In this document: positions 51,509 through 61,239 of the stretch, in pieces
Layout: each line of letters opens with the position of its first letter
Numbering within the stretch: position 1 is the first letter of the stretch
NCBI GenBank assembly: GCA_905221605.1
Contig: CAJNDS010000600.1
Location: forward strand, 42,991-106,990
Source: Symbiodinium natans
Taxonomy: Eukaryota; Sar; Dinophyceae; Suessiales; Symbiodiniaceae
Length of the DNA stretch: 64,000 nt
Direction: 5' to 3'
The notes under the pieces: model-generated
What the model was told of the DNA's origin: nothing
Databases searched by the model: none
What the model saw: only the letters and a program-made list of their open reading frames with translations
Made by a program: the position numbers and the translations under genes

Positions 51509-52559
51509 CCAAAGCGCCCAAAGAATCCTCCATGGCGAAGGTGATGCCTGCCAGCGGCGCATTAAAGGAGGCTGCGAAACCGCACGAGAACCCCAGGGAC
51601 GCGAGCAGCGACTGCCTGGGCAGGCTTGAGGAGTCTAGGGTTTAGGGTTTAGGGTTTGGCGTTTGCGGTTTAGGGGGCTGAAGGGTTGGGGAGCCTCTAT
51701 AGAAGGGTTGAATACGGGTTTTAGGTGTTGGGGGGGCTTGGGGCCAGGGCTTTATCGGGCTTTTCCTTTACCCCATAAACCCTAAACCCTAAACCCTAAG
51801 CCTAAACCCGAAACCGCAAATCGTGCTAGCTAAGGTCCTTCGCAGCAGCAGGGGTTCGAAGTTGAGAGGCTTAAGGGCTGCTTGAGTTAGGATCGAAGAG
51901 GTTTAGGTTAGAGGGTGCTCTAGCCCAATGAAAGTCCGAAGGACCAAATTGCCAAAGCTAGCCCCTAAACCCTCCGGCACTCAACACCCTGCACAGCTTG
52001 CATGTACAGCCTATGAAGCTAGGCCCCATCTCAGGGTAGCTAGACAGCTACACGGTCCCTTAGTATGGGCCCAAGAAAACGGGCCCCTGCTATCCCCCTT
52101 ACATACCCTATACAAACGAGGGCCCATACTTCAAAACCCATACTCGGGTGCCATGAAACTACCCTTAGACCCAAAAACCCTAAGCCCTCACCACCTGTAT
52201 AGGTTCTTAAGGGAGGGGGTTTAGGGTTTAGGGTTTAGGGTTTAGGGTTTAGGGTTTAGGGTTTAGGGTTTAGGTACCTAGAACCTTAGGGAAGCTTGGG
52301 GAGCCTCAGGGTGCAGTAGGGAGTATTCGGGAACCTTGGGTTATGTACTCCCCGTGCACCCCCCCTAAACCCTAAACCTTTAAACCCTAAACCCTAAACC
52401 CTAAACCCTAGACCCTAAACCCTGAACCCTAAACCCTAAACCCCTCCCCTTAAGCACACTATAACACCTCGGCAGGGGTCCCCGGCGTCACGGAAGCCCG
52501 GATCCCGCTGTACCAGCCCGCCAGCATGGCAAAGGAGGTGCAGACTTGGATCGAGGGGC
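51509..52559 (-). CDS. ClC-type chloride channel/transporter, two adjacent exons
   Basis: Exon a (52,559-52,468) reads GPSIQVCTSFAMLAGWYS then GIRASVTPGTPAE; GPSIQ corresponds to the family motif G-x-E-G-P-x-x-H. It ends GAG|GTGTTA. Exon b (51,611-51,509, after CCCAGGCAG|) continues in frame as SLLASLGFSCGFAASFNA then PLAGITFAMEDSLGA, the highly typical ClC segment FNAPLAG-x-x-F-x-x-E. The intervening intron holds a family C element and telomere tracts. ClC proteins move chloride, or exchange chloride for protons, across membranes. Later exons (GxFxP motif, CBS domains) were not found, and the usual His after GP is replaced by Gln in this reading. An upstream piece near 55,160 ending SGGLPPEG could be the preceding exon. 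Confidence 0.65.
52031..52169. mobile_element. Family C element, copy 9
   Basis: CAGGGTAGCTAGACAGCTAC, GAGGGCCCATACTTCAAAAC and CATGAAACTACCCTTAGA. Lies in the ClC intron. Confidence 0.65.
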
Positions 52560-52579
52560 CTCAGGCTTAGGGTTAGGGT

Positions 52580-52960
52580 TGAGGGGTTGAGGGGTTGAGG
52601 GGTTTAGGGGTTGAGGGTTGAGGGGTTTAGGGGTTTAGGGGTTTAGGGGTTTAGGGGTTTAGGGGTTTAGGGGTTTAGGGGTTTAGGGGTTTAGGGGTTT
52701 AGGGGTTTGGGGGTTTGGGGGTTTGGGGGTTTGGGGGTTTGGGTTTAGGGTTTAGGGTTTAGGGTTTAGGGTTTAGGGTTTAGGGTTTAGGGTTTAGGGT
52801 TTAGGGTTTAGGGTTTAGGGTTTAGGGGTTAGGGGTTAGGGGTTAGGGGTTAGGGTTTAGGTTTAGGGTTTAGGGTTTAAGGGTTAGGGACTAGCGGTTT
52901 AGGTTTAGGATTTAGGGGTTTAGGTTTAGGAGATAGGGTTGAGGATCAAGGGATGGGGAC
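52580..52960 (+). repeat. Multi-block variant telomere array
   Basis: Successive runs of TTGAGGGG, TTTAGGGG (about 12), TTTGGGGG (about 5), TTTAGGG (about 13), TTAGGGG and degenerate units. It starts about 20 bases upstream of the ClC exon a acceptor (minus strand). Confidence 0.95.
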
Positions 52961-53029
52961 GACATGAACCCTGACAATCGGGGATCGCGGACATTGCGCC
53001 GCCATAGAGTATCTGAAACACCCTAAACT

Positions 53030-53140
53030 AGGCTGCCCAGCAACCTAGGAATAAAAAGGATGCCCTTTTTTGCTAAAAGGGGTTTATGAAAGAACTTAAA
53101 CACCCAAGAAAGGGAATAAGGGCACTACTGGGCATCCTAG
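53030..53140. mobile_element. Family F foldback element, copy 3
   Basis: TAGGCTGCCCAGCAACCTAG and AAGGGCACTACTGGGCATCC, with GGATGCCCTTTTTTGC inside. Confidence 0.7.
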
Positions 53141-53767
53141 TAAACATCCAGTAGGCAGAAGGGAGCGGGCTTAAGTAGGCAAACCTGGCTCTGGCGGCAT
53201 CGGCACGTGCAAATGAGAACCATCTATGGGTTGTGCTTTCGTTTAATTAGGGTCTTGGGTTGAGCTAAACCCTAAACCCTAAACCCTAAACCCTAAACCC
53301 TAAACCCTAAACCCTAAACCCTAAACCCTAAACCCTATTTTGAGGGTGCCGTACTGTTTTGGAGCCTCAGAAAGGAACCCCTAGTTTAGAGGACGTATGT
53401 AGACATGCCCTTAAGGCTTGTGGGGCTTAAGGATACGGGGTTTAGGGTTTAGGGTTTAGGGTTTAGGGTTTAGGGTTTAGGAGGGTTTAGGGTTTAGGGC
53501 AAGGTGTTGGGGTTACCCTAACCTGAACTGTGAACCCTAAACCTCCCCCCTGCCCCTTGTCCAAAAACGCTTGTACCGGTCGAGGAGGCAAGCTTGAACC
53601 CTCCAAACCCTAAACCCTAAACCCTAAACCCTAAACTCTAAACCCTAAACTCTAAACCCTAAACCCTAAACCCTATAAACCCTAAACCCTGAACTCTATA
53701 AACCCTAAACCCTAAACCCCCTAAACCCCCAAACCCTGAAAACCCCCAAACCTCATAAAACCCTTAG

Positions 53768-53836
53768 ACCAGGCAGTCCCTCCCGATCCGCCTTCAGCTC
53801 CCAGACTGCCTCTGCCATCAGGTTTTTGATGTCTTT
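53768..53836 (-). CDS. Candidate exon, helical
   Basis: The minus frame reads DIKNLMAEAVWELKADRE then GLPG, bordered by telomere-type repeats. Strongly protein-like. It lies upstream of the ClC exons on the same strand; membership is not established. Confidence 0.4.
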
Positions 53837-54020
53837 TTTGGGTTTAGGGTTTCAGGGTTTCAGGGTTCAGGGCTTGGGTTTCAGGGTTTAGGGTTTAGGG
53901 TTTGGGGTTTAGGGATTAGGGTTTAGGGATTAGGTTTAGGGTTCAGGGTTTTGAGTTTAGGGTTTCAGGGTTCAGGGTTTGAGGGTTCAGAGTTTAGGGT
54001 TTCCGGGTTTCAGGATCCAA

Positions 54021-54078
54021 GGGAGAAGATGAAGGCGCGGAGCACCCAGCAGTGGAGACTTGTGCAAGCCGCGCGCCT
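54021..54078 (-). CDS. Candidate exon with strong acceptor
   Basis: GGGTCTTTTCTCTAG| precedes a minus frame reading RAACTSLHCWVLRAFIFS with a hydrophobic end. On the plus strand the same bases read KMKARSTQQWRLVQAARL, so the strand is inferred from the splice site only. A further minus piece, NLSSSAIWIASGAKCRR after CCTTCAG, lies at about 54,203-54,150. Confidence 0.35.
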
Positions 54079-55084
54079 AGAGAAAAGACCCTAAATCCTA
54101 AACTCTAAACCCTGAACCCAAAACCCTAAACCCTAGACTTAGGAGCTAACGCCGGCACTTGGCCCCAGAGGCAATCCAAATAGCACTACTTGACAAGTTC
54201 TGAAGGCTGTCCTGCCAGAGGCTCAGGGTTTAGGGTTTAGGGTTTAGGGTTTAGGGTTTAGGGTTTAGGGTTTAGGGTGTAGATGGCTTAGGGATCCTAA
54301 CCCCCAGTAGAGCTTCAGGGCTTAGGGCCTATAGGGCTACGGCACTGAACTTCCGGGTGTGAGGGTTTGGGCTCAGGGTTGAGGGTTTAGGGGGTTTAGG
54401 GGTTTAGGTGTTTAGGGCTTTCGGGCTTTTGGGGTGTTCGGGGTTTAGGGGGTTCAGGGTTTAGGGTTTTGGGAGGACTTAGGTTTCTGAAAGACATGAA
54501 TGACTGAGTGACTTAAAATTAGTGCTCGAAAGGCTCCTCCATTTAGGGTTCAGGGTTCAGGGTTCAGGGCTTAGGGTTTAGGGTTTAGGGTTTAGGGTTC
54601 AGGGTTTAGGGTTACTTTTTGCATTTCTTTGGGCCCGTGAATAAGATAATGGATTATAGGGGATCATGGGGCTTTGTTCAATCATTTTGAAGCCCCCGTT
54701 GTGAAATTGTTCTATGGGCCAATGTCAGTTTAGTTCACTGGCCCGTTTCTTTTCTATCACTGGTGAAAAACTGTGGGAAGATGTTTAACACAACTAAGCG
54801 AGAAGTATGTATATGTATATAACCTATATAACCCAAATAAAAGAGTTAAAATAGGGTGTCGAAGTTTCTTCCATTCCCCCTAAGAACCAACAAGCTTTCC
54901 CCCTAAGAACCAACAAGCTTAGGGTTTAGGGCTAGGGTTTAGGGCTTAGGGCTTAGGGTTTAGGGTTTAGGATTTAGGGTTTGAGGTTTAGAGTTTAGGG
55001 CTTAGCAATGAAGAGGGGTCCGCTTTTGCAGCCCTCGGGAGTGGACCCAAACCAAATCCAGAGCCCAACCCTAACCCTAAACCC

Positions 55085-55160
55085 TAAACCCCCGTACGTT
55101 CCCCTTCGGGGGGAAGGCCTCCTGACATGAGGTAGAGGATGCTCAGAGTTAGCCGAAGCA
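55085..55160 (-). CDS. Candidate membrane-helix exon, perhaps ClC
   Basis: The minus frame reads EVLRLTLSILYLMSGGLP then PEG. A hydrophobic helix ending SGGLPPEG could precede the ClC segment GPSIQ (family pattern SG-x-x-x-G-x-E-G-P). The junction phase could not be made canonical, so this is a guess. Confidence 0.3.
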
Positions 55161-55228
55161 CCTCGGTTGTCTAGGGTTTAGGGTTTAGGATTTAGGATTT
55201 AGGGTTTAGGGTTTAGGGTTTAGGGTTT

Positions 55229-55395
55229 CACCTTGGACCCTTAAGATTGTACCCCTTGCTCTGTTTTTCTTCTTTGGGGGGGTGGGGGGGGGGGGGGGGA
55301 CCCTTTTTCAAGATCCTTAAGGTTCAGGGAGTATAAGGGCCATTTTGGGAGTATGTTAAGGGGAACCCTTAGGGGTACAAGATTAGGGGTACGAG
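55229..55395. mobile_element. Family I foldback element, copy 2
   Basis: CACCTTGGACCCTTAAGATT, ATAAGGGCCATTTTGGGAGT and CCCTTAGGGGTACAAG. The loop carries a G run. It follows directly on a TTTAGGG tract. Confidence 0.6.
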
Positions 55396-56470
55396 TCAGT
55401 CTTCATCCTTTGACGAGAATCTGGAGCGTCAATAAACGCAAGGCTTTATGTATCTGTGTCTACATATACATATCTATATATATACATATGCTCATATATA
55501 TATACCTGGAAAACCTTCACGGCTGAAATTTCAGCCGGTTTGGGGTAAAGGGGTCTTTTCCCCGACCAGGGTGATTCTTACCGGTCTGAGGCGGATGTGT
55601 GTTTTTGGCGGCGGATTTGCCGTTTTTGCATGTTTCATGCTCCGCTGGGTCTGTGTGACACTGAAAGAAGGTTTGATTATCTTTTCGGCTCCGAGTGCTA
55701 ATTAAACTGGAGCTGGCTTGCTTCAACGAGGTCCGCCCTTGCCCTGCATCGCGCAGAACACTTTTTGATCAGCTTTGCTGTGCCACTTTGCACAATGAAG
55801 TCCGTGGATCTGGAAGCACGCGCAACCTGAGCCGAATGCTTTTGGGCTCGAGGGTGCCTTCTTTGATTTGTGTTCGAGTTCTATGAGAGTTACTCGATGT
55901 CCCAGTTGCCCATAGAGATGGAGGCATACAATGCCTTGGAGTCAGCAGGACAGTCTTTTGCGGGAGTTTGTTCGTGTCCTGACTGTACATGTTGAAATTT
56001 GCAAACACTGTTGCTTGGAAGGCCTGCAGGACATGCCTCTAGCTTGGTTTCATTCCGTCCAAGCCGTGTTGTGGCCAAAAGATACCCCCCACGCTACACG
56101 ACTGCATTAATACAGTTCATGCCGGTTCTAGAAGCAAGCCTGGTGGATAGGTGTGGTTCGAATCTCAGGATTGCCTGACAACGCCAGAGGCAAAAACCAT
56201 CGCTGAAAACTACAAGCAGGGGGGCGCAGTGCGGCAACTAGCCAGAGCATTTTGGGACGCGCAAGCAGCTTTGAGTGCCTCATCTACACAAAGCGCAAGG
56301 GGATGCGACTAAGACTGTGGGTGTTGTTGGCAGTCATAGCAACAACGTCACTCCCAAGGAGGCCAACAGGACGAGAGCAAGGTCCCTGAGGAAGCCAAGC
56401 AGTAACGAGACATGATTTGTGACGTGAAAAGGATGACCTCTGAATGTTGTTGCTGACGAATGCTTGCCCC
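55396..56470. other. Unique DNA without recognisable gene
   Basis: A TA microsatellite (55,455-55,505), then about 950 bases free of telomere-type repeats. Both strands have ORFs of 60-80 codons, none with a known motif. It may contain exons, since its composition resembles the coding region after 57.7 kb. Confidence 0.4.
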
Positions 56471-56471
56471 A

Positions 56472-56586
56472 CTTGGAGGTTCATGGTACTTATTGAACAG
56501 TTATATCTGGACTTAGAACTGTAAGGGGCTTATAAGTGGGTTATAAGTACAGTAAAATTAGTCAATAAGTACCATGAACCCCCAAG
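56472..56586. mobile_element. Family A foldback element, copy 6
   Basis: CTTGGAGGTTCATGGTACTT and AATAAGTACCATGAACCCCC / AAG, shortened core GGGGCTTATAAGTGGG. Confidence 0.8.
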
Positions 56587-56915
56587 TACCCAAGATAAAG
56601 AAAGCAGTTTCTTTCCCAAGCCTTGCTCCCAACGCAGGTTCACCGGGCTTTATGCAGAATGGCCTTGATTCCCTGAGCTCTTCCGACAGGCCCCTCTTAA
56701 GACTTACCTTGCTCAGCCTGGTTTATGGAAGTTTATGGTTCGGGCTTGGGTTTTAGAAGCGTCGTCGGCCCAGCGCGCAGGTTCCGTTCCGAGGGCAGAG
56801 TAAGGAGTTTGGGGATGCAATGTGCTGACGCAGAAGTGCAGGTCGGCATTTATGGCGGCGATGTCTGCACAGGAACCTCGAGGTGGGGCCCGCAATCCCT
56901 GAACTAGTATACCCT

Positions 56916-57027
56916 ATTGGAAGCTCTTTGGACTTAGCAAGTCTGCTTATTATCTGCTAGAAACCCTATAATCGTTCCCATAGCCCAATTTACGAACTGT
57001 ACTTACTAAGTCAAAAGGGCTTCCAAG
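56916..57027. mobile_element. Family H foldback element, copy 3
   Basis: TTGGAAGCTCTTTGGACTTA and TACTAAGTCAAAAGGGCTTC / CAAG, with ATCTGCTAGAAACCCTATAA inside. Confidence 0.75.
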
Positions 57028-57051
57028 AAAAAAACCCTAAGCAGTGCGGTT

Positions 57052-57475
57052 GAGGGTTTAGGGTTTAGGGTTTAGGGTTTAGGGTTTAGGGTTTAGGTTT
57101 TAGGGTTTAGGGTTTAGGGTTTAGAGTTTAGGGTTTAGGGTTTAGGGTTTGGGGTAAATTTTGGGGTCCAAAATTTTCCCGGTTTGGGGGGATGCAACCG
57201 GGAACGTCTGGGAAGCCGGGGGGGGGGGGGGGGGGGCAAACGGGGGGTGGGAGGTGGGGTTGAAGGGGGAGAGCGGGGAGTGGGGGGTGGGGGGGGGGGG
57301 AGGGGGTGGGGAGGGCGTGGCACAGGGGGGGGGGGGAGCAGGCGGGGTGATGGGGGCGGGGGGAGGGGGGGGGGGGGGGGGGGAGGAATTGGGAGGGGCG
57401 GAGGGTTTGGGTTGTTAGGGTTTTGGGGTAAGGCTTTTACGGGGTTCAAGGTTTAGGGGCTTAAGGGTTTGGGAG
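57052..57475 (+). repeat. Telomere tract followed by a G-rich region
   Basis: A TTTAGGG tract (57,052-57,150) is followed by about 200 bases dominated by GGGG runs (57,215-57,420). ORFs here are Gly-rich or Pro-rich by-products. Strong G-quadruplex potential just upstream of the gene at 57,785. Confidence 0.9.
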
Positions 57476-57784
57476 TAGTGTGAAAGGGTGTCGGGTTGAG
57501 GCTTCAGGGTGCCTTCAAAGACTAATCCCCACTGGTATACTACTAGCAGGACAATTGGTTTCTGGTAAAGCCCTGAGCCGCGCAGGCCTTCATCCGCCTA
57601 CTGCCTCTTCCGGGCCTTTCATCCACTACTGCCTCTTCCAGTGCCCCGAAGGCTTTGATAGGTCAATGCACGGGTGCTTGCTGTCTGGGCTACTTAGGCT
57701 TGTCTTGATGCCTACCTGTTGTCGGGCCCAGATCGACGAAAGTGTAGTGTGGCCAAGAAGCGTGCTTAGGCCAAGGCTTGCGCA

Positions 57785-60700
57785 ATGGCATCAGAATCGG
57801 AGAATCCTTGCACGCCTCCTCGAAGAAAGAAATCCAAACGGGACGTAGATCTTGGCGACCTGTACCTCAGTTGGGAGCAAATTTCAAGTGTGCGCAAAGC
57901 AACTCTGAAGTCTGGGTCTCTTCTCACTTGGGTTAGCAAAGAGAAGGTTGGGGTCATAGGCATGCCTTCTTTGAAGTTGAATGCCAAAGTCATACTTGAG
58001 CTGCTGAAAGTGTATTGCCCGACCTCGCCGTCATACAAGACTGCTCCAGTGGAGGCACTCAAGTATCAGGCCATTGGGAAGGGGGTTTCAATGCTGCTTA
58101 GGGTTTAGGGTTTAGGGTTTAGGGTTTAGGGTTTAGGGTTTAGGGTTTAGGGTTTAGGGTTTAGGGTTTAGGGTTTAGGGTTTAGGGTTTAGGGTTCAGG
58201 GTTCAGGGTTCAGGGTTTAGGGTTTAGGGTTTAGGGTTTAGGGTTTAGGGTTTAGGGTTTAGGGTTTAGTATGGCTTCAGCTGTTGCGACACTTGGAGGC
58301 TCATGGGACTTAGTGGATACTTATAGCTGGGCTTATAACCCTACTTAGAAGTAACGTTGTAAGTCCTGTTATAAGTACTTACTGAGTCCCATGAACCTTC
58401 GAGCAGGTGAGAAAATTCCTGGAAGAGTTGGAGCTGGAACCCAAACAAAGCTTGGTGTTCTGCGATAGTCATGCTCTCAAGATGTTCGTGTCGCTGCTCA
58501 ACCGCCGGCATGACGGCAGCAAGCGCCGGGTTTCTAGTCAGCATGAAGGGATCGTACTGGAATCATACCTTCAAAATGTTTCTAGCTGCTAGCCAAACAA
58601 AGTGCCAGGACCCAACCCTCAGGATGCTGTTCGAGGAGCTGGGCAAGCATTGGCCGCCAAAGCCTCGAAGGGGACAGTCCTCAGTTGAGGAGCAAGAGGA
58701 AGGGGAGGAAGAGGTTGAGGGTGGGGAAGAGGTTGAGGGTGGGGAAAATTCCGAGGAGGACGAGGAAGGTTTTCCGGAGGATACAGTAACGGAGCCGGAT
58801 GATGTTGAGGATGCGCTGATCGATCAGTATCTCACTACTGACATGGGCCTAGGTCAGAAATCCCCTGACCCCCCCTCTGCCTACGTTGGGACTGTTGCGT
58901 ATGAGTTCGATGCCTACGCGGGCAAGCCAGCAGTTGCCGTTTTGCCACCAGTACACATGATGGATCCTGCTGCCGAGCTAGCGATGATTGAGATTCTAGG
59001 CCTGAATAAGTGTGTCACGCCAACAATTTCCCCCCAAAAAAATTAAATAAACAAGAAGACAAAACATGTATGATTGAACGTGTCCGAGGAAACAAATGGC
59101 GGAACGAGCCGCGGCCATTCACGCAAAGAAGGCAGCTGAAAAGTGGAACAGACCCTGGGGCTGCAAGCAATGCATCCTGCTTGATGGTGTAGGTTGTGGT
59201 GTGTGTGGGATGGTTTGTGAGGTCCTGTCCACTCGGACACACAGCAAACGGTTGACTTTGATATTTGGTCCTTGCCTGGCATCGACGCTGCAACCTTGGA
59301 GATTCAGCAAGCGTCAAGGTCTATGACAAGCCTCGATATGAGCCCTCCTCTGCCTCCTGCCAAGCGACTCCCGTGTCTGGTTTCAGAGCCCGCTGAACCT
59401 TCAAAGCCAGCCAAAGCTTCAGTGCCAGCTGAACCTTCAATGCCCAAAACCTCAAAGCCAGCCAAAGCTTCAGCGCAAACTGAACCTTCGCCCAAAGCCT
59501 CAGAGCCAGCCAAAGCTTCCGCGGCAGTGGGACCTTCAAAGCCTAAAGCCTCCGAGCCAGCTGAATCTTCGAAGCCAGCCAAAGCCTCAGAGCCAGAACC
59601 AGCTCCAGCCGAAGAGCCAGCTGAAGGAGCTTCAGACCCTGTCTTAGCAACTGAGATCTCCAGCGTGCCTCTTGCAGAGGTTGAGCCTTTGCAGCCCGTG
59701 CCACAGGTGGAACGGGAGCCTCTGGATGGCGACAGTCAGGCAAGCTATGCGAAAGCCTTCACACTCCAAGAAGTGGAAGACATGGTGACGAGGGCGCGTG
59801 CTTCGAAGGTAGAGGGGCCGCAGGAAGCAAAGAGCCCACAGGAGAGTGTGACAGCGGATCCTGAAGACCTGGAGTTGTTGGCGTGCAAGGTGGGGTAATT
59901 GTTAGGACTTGTGGACTTGTGCGAGGCTTTCTGATCAATGTGGCTTTGTGTTGTGCTTTCCTAGGTAGTGACAACCCGTGAAGAGCAAATGAATTCAAAA
60001 GAAGCCTTGTGCCAGAAGCATAAGAAGAATGCGGATGAGTATGAAGTACGACCGCAGGCCAAGAAACAGCAGGCAAAAGCAAAGGCGAAACACGCAAAGG
60101 CAAAAGCGAAAGCGAAGGCCAGGGCACACCTTACAGAGGATGATGAGGGAACGGAGAAGAAGAAGGCCCTTGCTGCTCAAGAGCCAGCAGGTGAGAGTTC
60201 TGTGCCAGCCATGGCAAAGAAGCCAGCCAAACGCAACGCCCCCAAGGACGATGATGATGTTGTTGCTGATGAGGATCCACCGAGGACGAAAGGGTGCAAG
60301 AAAGGCAAGGCCCCCCAGGATGATGTTGATGATGAGGACGCACCAAGGAAGGGGTCCAAGAAACGCCAGGGACCCAAGCAGCATGATGAGGATGCACCAA
60401 AGAAAGCGCCCAAGAGAGGCAAGGCGCCCAACGAGGACGATGAAGATGCACCAAAGAAAGGGCCCAAGAGAGGCAAGGCGCCCAACAAGGACGATGAGGA
60501 TGCACCAAAGAAAGCGCCCAAGAGAGGCAAAGCGCTAAAGGAGGACGATGAGGAAGCACCAAAGAAAGGGCCCAAGAAAGGCAAGGCGCCCAAGGAGGAC
60601 GATGAGGATGCACCAAAGAAAGGGCCCAAGAGCGGCAAGGCGCCCAAGGAGGACGATGAGGATGCACCAAAGAAAGGGCCCAAGAAAGGCAAGGCGCCCA

Positions 60701-61235
60701 GCAAGGACGATGAGGATGCACCAAAAAAGGGGCCCAAGAAAGGCAAGGCCCCCAAGGATGATGGTGATGCTGATGATGAGGATGCACAAAAGAAAGGGCC
60801 CAAACCCCCCAAGAAAGCACCCAAGAATGGCAAGGCCCCCACAGACGAAGCCGAGAGCACTGAGAAGGCAACCTTCGCTGGCCGTACCAAGCCTAAGTCA
60901 GACCCTGCGCAAACCATGTTTCGGGCCATCAAGCAAGCCTTCGCAACAATCGTCGCTCCTCGAGTGAAGAGCCCATCTGGCTTGGAGGACTCCTTTGCTT
61001 TTTTGCCTGCAAGAAAATCACCCTTCCACGGGCACACTCCGTGCCCAATTGTCTGAAGGAGGCTTTCTGGAAACACTGCCGGCCTCTACTTTTGCAGGCA
61101 GACCATAACGATCTAGAAGGCCTCTTCAAGGTGGCCAACGATTGCGCTTGTGTCTATGTGAAGTCGCCTTTACTGAAGAGTCTCTTGCTGGTAATGATGA
61201 CAAAGTGTAGCCACCCGAGTAAGACCCAAACATAA
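57785..61235 (+). CDS. Acidic / Pro-Ala / Lys-repeat protein, seven exons
   Basis: Exon 1 57,785-58,084 (MASESENPCTPPRRKKSK, with a basic nuclear-type signal; VDLGDLYLSWEQ). Exon 2 58,407-58,529 (KFLEELELEPKQSLVFCD). Exon 3 58,603-59,009 (DPTLRMLFEELGKHWPPK, then a Glu-rich run). Exon 4 59,089 to about 59,188 (MAERAAAIHAKKAAEKW). Exon 5 about 59,308-59,889 (repeats like EPAKASxPAEPSKPAKAS). Exon 6 from 59,965 (VVTTREEQMNSKEALCQK, then AKAKAKA and the Lys repeat). Introns are 322, 73, 79, about 119 and 75 bases, GT-AG, and frame is kept at each. Seven tandem 54-base units (60,384-60,761) encode DEDAPKKGPKKGKAPKED. Exon 6 to the last piece (HNDLEGLFKVANDCACVY, from about 61,098) needs a junction that is not settled: 47- and 134-base introns both fit. 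The function is unknown; the highly charged low complexity suggests a nuclear or nucleolar protein. Confidence 0.7.
58085..58406 (+). repeat. Intron 1 built of a telomere tract plus a family A element
   Basis: Donor GGG|GTTTCA, then a TTTAGGG tract of about 24 units (58,098-58,269), then family A copy 7 (58,292-58,403). The right end of the element, CCTTCGAG, is followed at once by the CAG| acceptor. Splicing keeps the frame (GKG joined to VRKFLEEL). Confidence 0.75.
58292..58403. mobile_element. Family A foldback element, copy 7
   Basis: CTTGGAGGCTCATGGGACTT and GAGTCCCATGAACCTTCGAG. The outermost bases match the other copies; the core is diverged. It lies at the 3' splice site of intron 1. 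Confidence 0.8.
60384..60761 (+). repeat. Seven tandem 54-base coding repeats
   Basis: Each unit encodes 18 residues of the form DEDAPKK(G/A)PK(K/R)GKAP(K/N)(E/K)D. The opposite strand gives long Leu/Ser-rich ORFs only because of this repeat. Confidence 0.95.
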
Positions 61236-61239
61236 AGCC

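Larger units (their letters stand above)
1..58270. repeat. Interspersed telomere-type repeat territory (TTTAGGG / CCCTAAA)
   Basis: Tracts of 3 to about 25 copies of the heptamer TTTAGGG, or its complement, recur every few hundred bases in both orientations. Between them lie 50-400 base unique segments, foldback elements and exons. Variant units (TTCAGGG, TTGAGGG, TTTGGGG, TTTAGGGG, TTTTAGGG, TTTAGAGGG) form local homogeneous blocks. The alternating orientation and the interleaved genes show this is not a terminal telomere but very dense interstitial telomeric sequence. After 58,270 only one short tract remains (62,303-62,345). Confidence 0.97.

Noticed and set aside
57135-57456. Gly-rich and Pro-rich ORFs in the G-run region
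   Set aside because: Simple consequences of long G or C runs; no start context or domain.
59995-61076. Long minus-strand ORFs (129-299 codons) opposite the Lys-rich repeats
   Set aside because: Shadows of the plus-strand gene. The plus strand has consistent splice sites and a natural start, and the minus products are Leu/Ser/Pro repeats only.
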